The position numbers and the translations under genes are program-made. The notes under the pieces were generated by a model, which did not search any database, was not told the DNA's origin, and saw only the letters and a list, made by a program, of their open reading frames with translations. A DNA stretch of 8,536 nucleotides, taken from the NCBI GenBank assembly GCA_030600725.1, contig JAUVLN010000077.1, positions 1 through 8,536 on the forward strand, read 5' to 3'. The stretch comes from Thermoplasmatota archaeon (GTDB lineage: Archaea > Thermoplasmatota > Penumbrarchaeia > Penumbrarchaeales > Penumbrarchaeaceae). Below, piece after piece: positions 6,181 through 8,536 of this stretch. Numbering within the stretch: position 1 is the first letter of the stretch; every line of letters begins with the position of its first letter.

Positions 6181-6198
6181 TGGCTCCCTAATATCGCC

Positions 6199-6203
6199 GG
6201 AGG
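6199..6203 (+). promoter_or_regulatory. Ribosome binding site deciding the start at 6214
   Basis: GGAGG lies ten bases before ATG 6214. The in-frame GTG at 6205 is only one base from it, too close for initiation, so the ATG is preferred. Confidence 0.5.
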
Positions 6204-6213
6204 CGTGAACGCG

Positions 6214-8536
6214 ATGAAAAGGGAACACTTTCCGATCATTTTCAGGCTCTCTCCGGTACTCCTCCTCTCCCTTTTTCTTTTCCTGGCCCCGTTCCCTTCA
6301 ATTATCATTGGTGGGTCTCCTCCAGAGGAGGATGTTGGTTCCCAATTGGCGTCCCCTGAGGGTTCCCTTGAGGTAATGCTTGGAGGAGATCGATCAGAAT
6401 CAAATCTTTCAATTTTTCGAGGTAACAATCAAAGAACGGGATCATTTCCATATGATACAATGGATAATCCAGGTCTGGTCAAATGGGTTTTCCAACCAAA
6501 CAATGCATGGGTCTGGTCCAGTCCCGTCCTGGATGAGAACGGCATCATTTACTATGGCTCGGGTGATACCAATCTTTACGCCGTATATCCAAATGGAACG
6601 GAGAAATGGCATTTCGGCACAGGGGCTGGAATTCGAGGGTCTGCAGCAATTGGAAGTGATGGAACCATATATTTTGGTTCCGAGGATAGATATTTCTATG
6701 CTCTATTTCCAGATGGTACGCTCAAATGGAAACTGTTGACAGGCGAGGTAAGGGGAACTCCTGCGATCACCGAAGATGGAACCATACTTGTTGGCGGAGA
6801 CGGTTATCTCTGGGCGATCCATCCAAATGGAACGGAAAGTTGGAAAACCATTACCGGAAGCTACATCTCATCGGTTGCAATAGGGCCGGATGGAACAATA
6901 TATGATTCATCCTATGATGATCATCTCTATGCGTTATTTCCAAATGGCACGCTCAAATGGAGATTCAAAACCGGGGATTTCATATCAGTCACTCCAGCAG
7001 TTGACAACGAGAACAATATTTACATTGGCTCATGGGATGGGTATTTCTATTCTATTTTTCCAAATGGGACATTGAACTGGAAATATTACATGCCAGGAAC
7101 AGTGAACAATAATTTTCATTCATCGCCGGGAATTGATGTATATGGGAATATATATGCTCAGGGACCTGACGCGACTCTATATAAATTTTATACTAATGGA
7201 ACTATAAATTGGACGAAGGGTTCAGGTTATCTACTTTCCGGAATTACACTTGATAATAATGGGATTATTTACACTGCGGTCTCAAATTTTGGCACGCTAT
7301 ATTGTCTCTATGGGGATAATAGTTTTAAATGGGCAATTAGTGCCGGAGGGCAAGGAATAGCTGCTCCAACTATTGGATCGGATGGTACAGTTTACATCGT
7401 AAGCTCGTCGGGTTTAAGAGCAATAGGGACAAGAGAACCTCTTTCACCAATTCTCACAATGAATAATTCCGGAAACAGATTCGTCCATTTGAATTGGACT
7501 CATCCAATGGAATGGAATGCACCTCCCCTGGACGATATCAAAGTATATCGAAAAAGTTATGGAAACGATTACGAACTGATCTCAACCTTGGATGGGGACG
7601 CGCTGGAATATAATGACACCGATGTTGTAAATGGATTGAATTACTCGTATCAGCTGAGCGCGGTGAGCATCTACGGCGAGTCGGAGCGGAGTAATTCCGT
7701 CTGGTCGACTCCATACGGTAATCCGGATCCGCCATTGAACGTTGAGATCGAGGTCGGGGACGGCTATGCCTATCTCACCTGGGAACCGCCTACAGATTTT
7801 GGTGGATCGGACCTTTTTGGCTATGACCTATACAAGGGCGATTCGCCGGAGAACCTTGAATTTGATGTCGGCCTTGGAGACCTCTCCCTCTCTTACAATT
7901 TCACGGACCTCACAAATGGAAATGAATACTATTTCGGCCTGAAGGTGTTGACGACCTTCCACACATCTGTAATGAGTGAGATCGTATCAGGCACACCTAA
8001 AACCGTACCTGGCCCTCCTGTGAATGTAAAGAGATACGTCGGCCCCTCATTCATCGTAATAATGTGGGATTTCCCTTATTTCAATGGAGGTACACCATTG
8101 ACAGGGTATGAATTGTACCGGAACGGAGAGCTTTTCTCCGAGATTGATCCAGAAGTGACCCAGTTTAATGATACCGATCTGGAGTTCGGGAAAGAGTATG
8201 TCTATCACCTGATAGCGATCAATTCTGTTGGCCTTTCTCCCCCATCAGCAAATGTATCCGCAACGATCAAAGATACCCCAACTCCCCCCTTGAATCTCAT
8301 TGGTGTTCCCGGGGACAGCCACGTTCAACTTAACTGGTCTCCACCTCTAGATCTTCGTGGCTCTCCTCTTCAGGGTTACATGGTGTACCGGAAAACATTG
8401 GATATAGAATTTGAGTTAATCAAAACAATTTTGGGCGATTATCCCAAATACAACGATACCGGCCTTGAGAACGGTATCACGTATTTCTATCAGGTGACGG
8501 CGAGGAATACCATCGGTGAATCCGATCCTACCCCGT
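6214..8536 (+). CDS. Secreted PQQ-like beta-propeller and fibronectin-III protein, C-terminus cut by the window edge
   Basis: Open from ATG 6214 to the last base: 774 codons with no stop. Residues 1-34 are a signal peptide with a basic start and a long hydrophobic core (LLLSLFLFLAPF). FRGNNQRTG (68-76) opens a PQQ-like (BamB-type) propeller. Eight repeats end in a Trp strand, with Trp at 91, 132, 172, 210, 249, 289, 333 and 373 (spacing 38-44), and GLRAIGT (~400-406) may close the ring. Fibronectin-III domains follow from about 408, 502, 599 and 690, each with a central Trp and a YxVY/YxLY strand; the fourth is cut. Five blades carry an Asn-Gly-Thr sequon at the same turn, so N-glycosylation is possible. 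Such proteins act outside the cell as binding or adhesion scaffolds. No catalytic residues are visible and PQQ binding itself is doubtful. The propeller part is clearly AT-richer than neighbouring genes. Any C-terminal anchor lies beyond the window. Confidence 0.9.
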   Translation, partial: MKREHFPIIFRLSPVLLLSLFLFLAPFPSIIIGGSPPEEDVGSQLASPEGSLEVMLGGDRSESNLSIFRGNNQRTGSFPYDTMDNPGLVKWVFQPNNAWVWSSPVLDENGIIYYGSGDTNLYAVYPNGTEKWHFGTGAGIRGSAAIGSDGTIYFGSEDRYFYALFPDGTLKWKLLTGEVRGTPAITEDGTILVGGDGYLWAIHPNGTESWKTITGSYISSVAIGPDGTIYDSSYDDHLYALFPNGTLKWRFKTGDFISVTPAVDNENNIYIGSWDGYFYSIFPNGTLNWKYYMPGTVNNNFHSSPGIDVYGNIYAQGPDATLYKFYTNGTINWTKGSGYLLSGITLDNNGIIYTAVSNFGTLYCLYGDNSFKWAISAGGQGIAAPTIGSDGTVYIVSSSGLRAIGTREPLSPILTMNNSGNRFVHLNWTHPMEWNAPPLDDIKVYRKSYGNDYELISTLDGDALEYNDTDVVNGLNYSYQLSAVSIYGESERSNSVWSTPYGNPDPPLNVEIEVGDGYAYLTWEPPTDFGGSDLFGYDLYKGDSPENLEFDVGLGDLSLSYNFTDLTNGNEYYFGLKVLTTFHTSVMSEIVSGTPKTVPGPPVNVKRYVGPSFIVIMWDFPYFNGGTPLTGYELYRNGELFSEIDPEVTQFNDTDLEFGKEYVYHLIAINSVGLSPPSANVSATIKDTPTPPLNLIGVPGDSHVQLNWSPPLDLRGSPLQGYMVYRKTLDIEFELIKTILGDYPKYNDTGLENGITYFYQVTARNTIGESDPTP
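6586..7332 (+). repeat. Coding repeats of the propeller blades, period about 114-132 bases
   Basis: A 24-base unit encoding (Phe/Tyr/His)-Pro-Asn-Gly-Thr-x-x-Trp recurs with its TGG at 6607, 6727, 6841, 6958 and 7078, then in weaker form at 7210 and 7330. The units ending at 6729 and 6960 differ at only 2 of 24 bases. This suggests fairly recent blade duplication or gene conversion, or selection on the turn. Confidence 0.75.

Noticed and set aside
5187..6428. A 413-codon open frame on the minus strand, opposite the ATPase gene
   Set aside because: It is antisense to a protein with intact Walker and PD-(D/E)XK motifs, shows no domain or low-complexity logic of its own, and extends across the intergenic promoter into the next gene. 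It stays open because the sense gene rarely uses codons that read as stops in reverse.

Overview
The window reads as archaeal, most likely a member of the Thermoplasmatota or a related euryarchaeal lineage; the lineage is inferred from style and not proven. Signs are TATA-type boxes about 26 to 27 bases before several start codons, start codons with no ribosome binding site, GGAGG/GGTGAT-type ribosome binding sites on other genes, an AGG/ATA-rich codon habit, a DUF362 ferredoxin protein, an archaeal ATPase_2/DUF234 protein, and large secreted beta-propeller plus fibronectin-III proteins. No rRNA, tRNA, CRISPR array, insertion sequence or origin was seen. Gaps between genes are all under about 110 bases.

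Layout. On the minus strand lie a secreted beta-rich protein running off the left edge (1-1048) and an EamA/DMT-family ten-helix transporter (1127-2047). A divergent gap of 52 bases (2048-2099), with a perfectly palindromic TATA element at its exact centre, separates these from the plus-strand genes. Those are a tRNA-dihydrouridine synthase (2100-3137), a DUF362 protein with two inserted [4Fe-4S] motifs (3180-4283), a small ribbon-helix-helix regulator (4391-4651), an ATPase with a PD-(D/E)XK-like C-terminus (4761-6173), and a secreted protein with an eight-repeat PQQ-like propeller followed by fibronectin-III domains, running off the right edge (6214-8536).

How they relate. The genes do not form one pathway. 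The clearest regulatory logic is at the ribbon-helix-helix gene. A perfect 8+8 inverted repeat ends one base before its start codon and has the same geometry as the bacterial NikR operator (6 bp, 16-base gap, 6 bp), yet the protein has no room for the NikR metal-binding domain. This suggests autorepression by a short, NikR-operator-like but non-nickel regulator. The two secreted proteins at the edges are probably cell-surface components. The dihydrouridine synthase, DUF362 protein and transporter look like ordinary chromosomal genes. I see no convincing new multi-gene system. The most unusual items are the bidirectional TATA palindrome, the operator, and the compositional mosaic inside the propeller gene.
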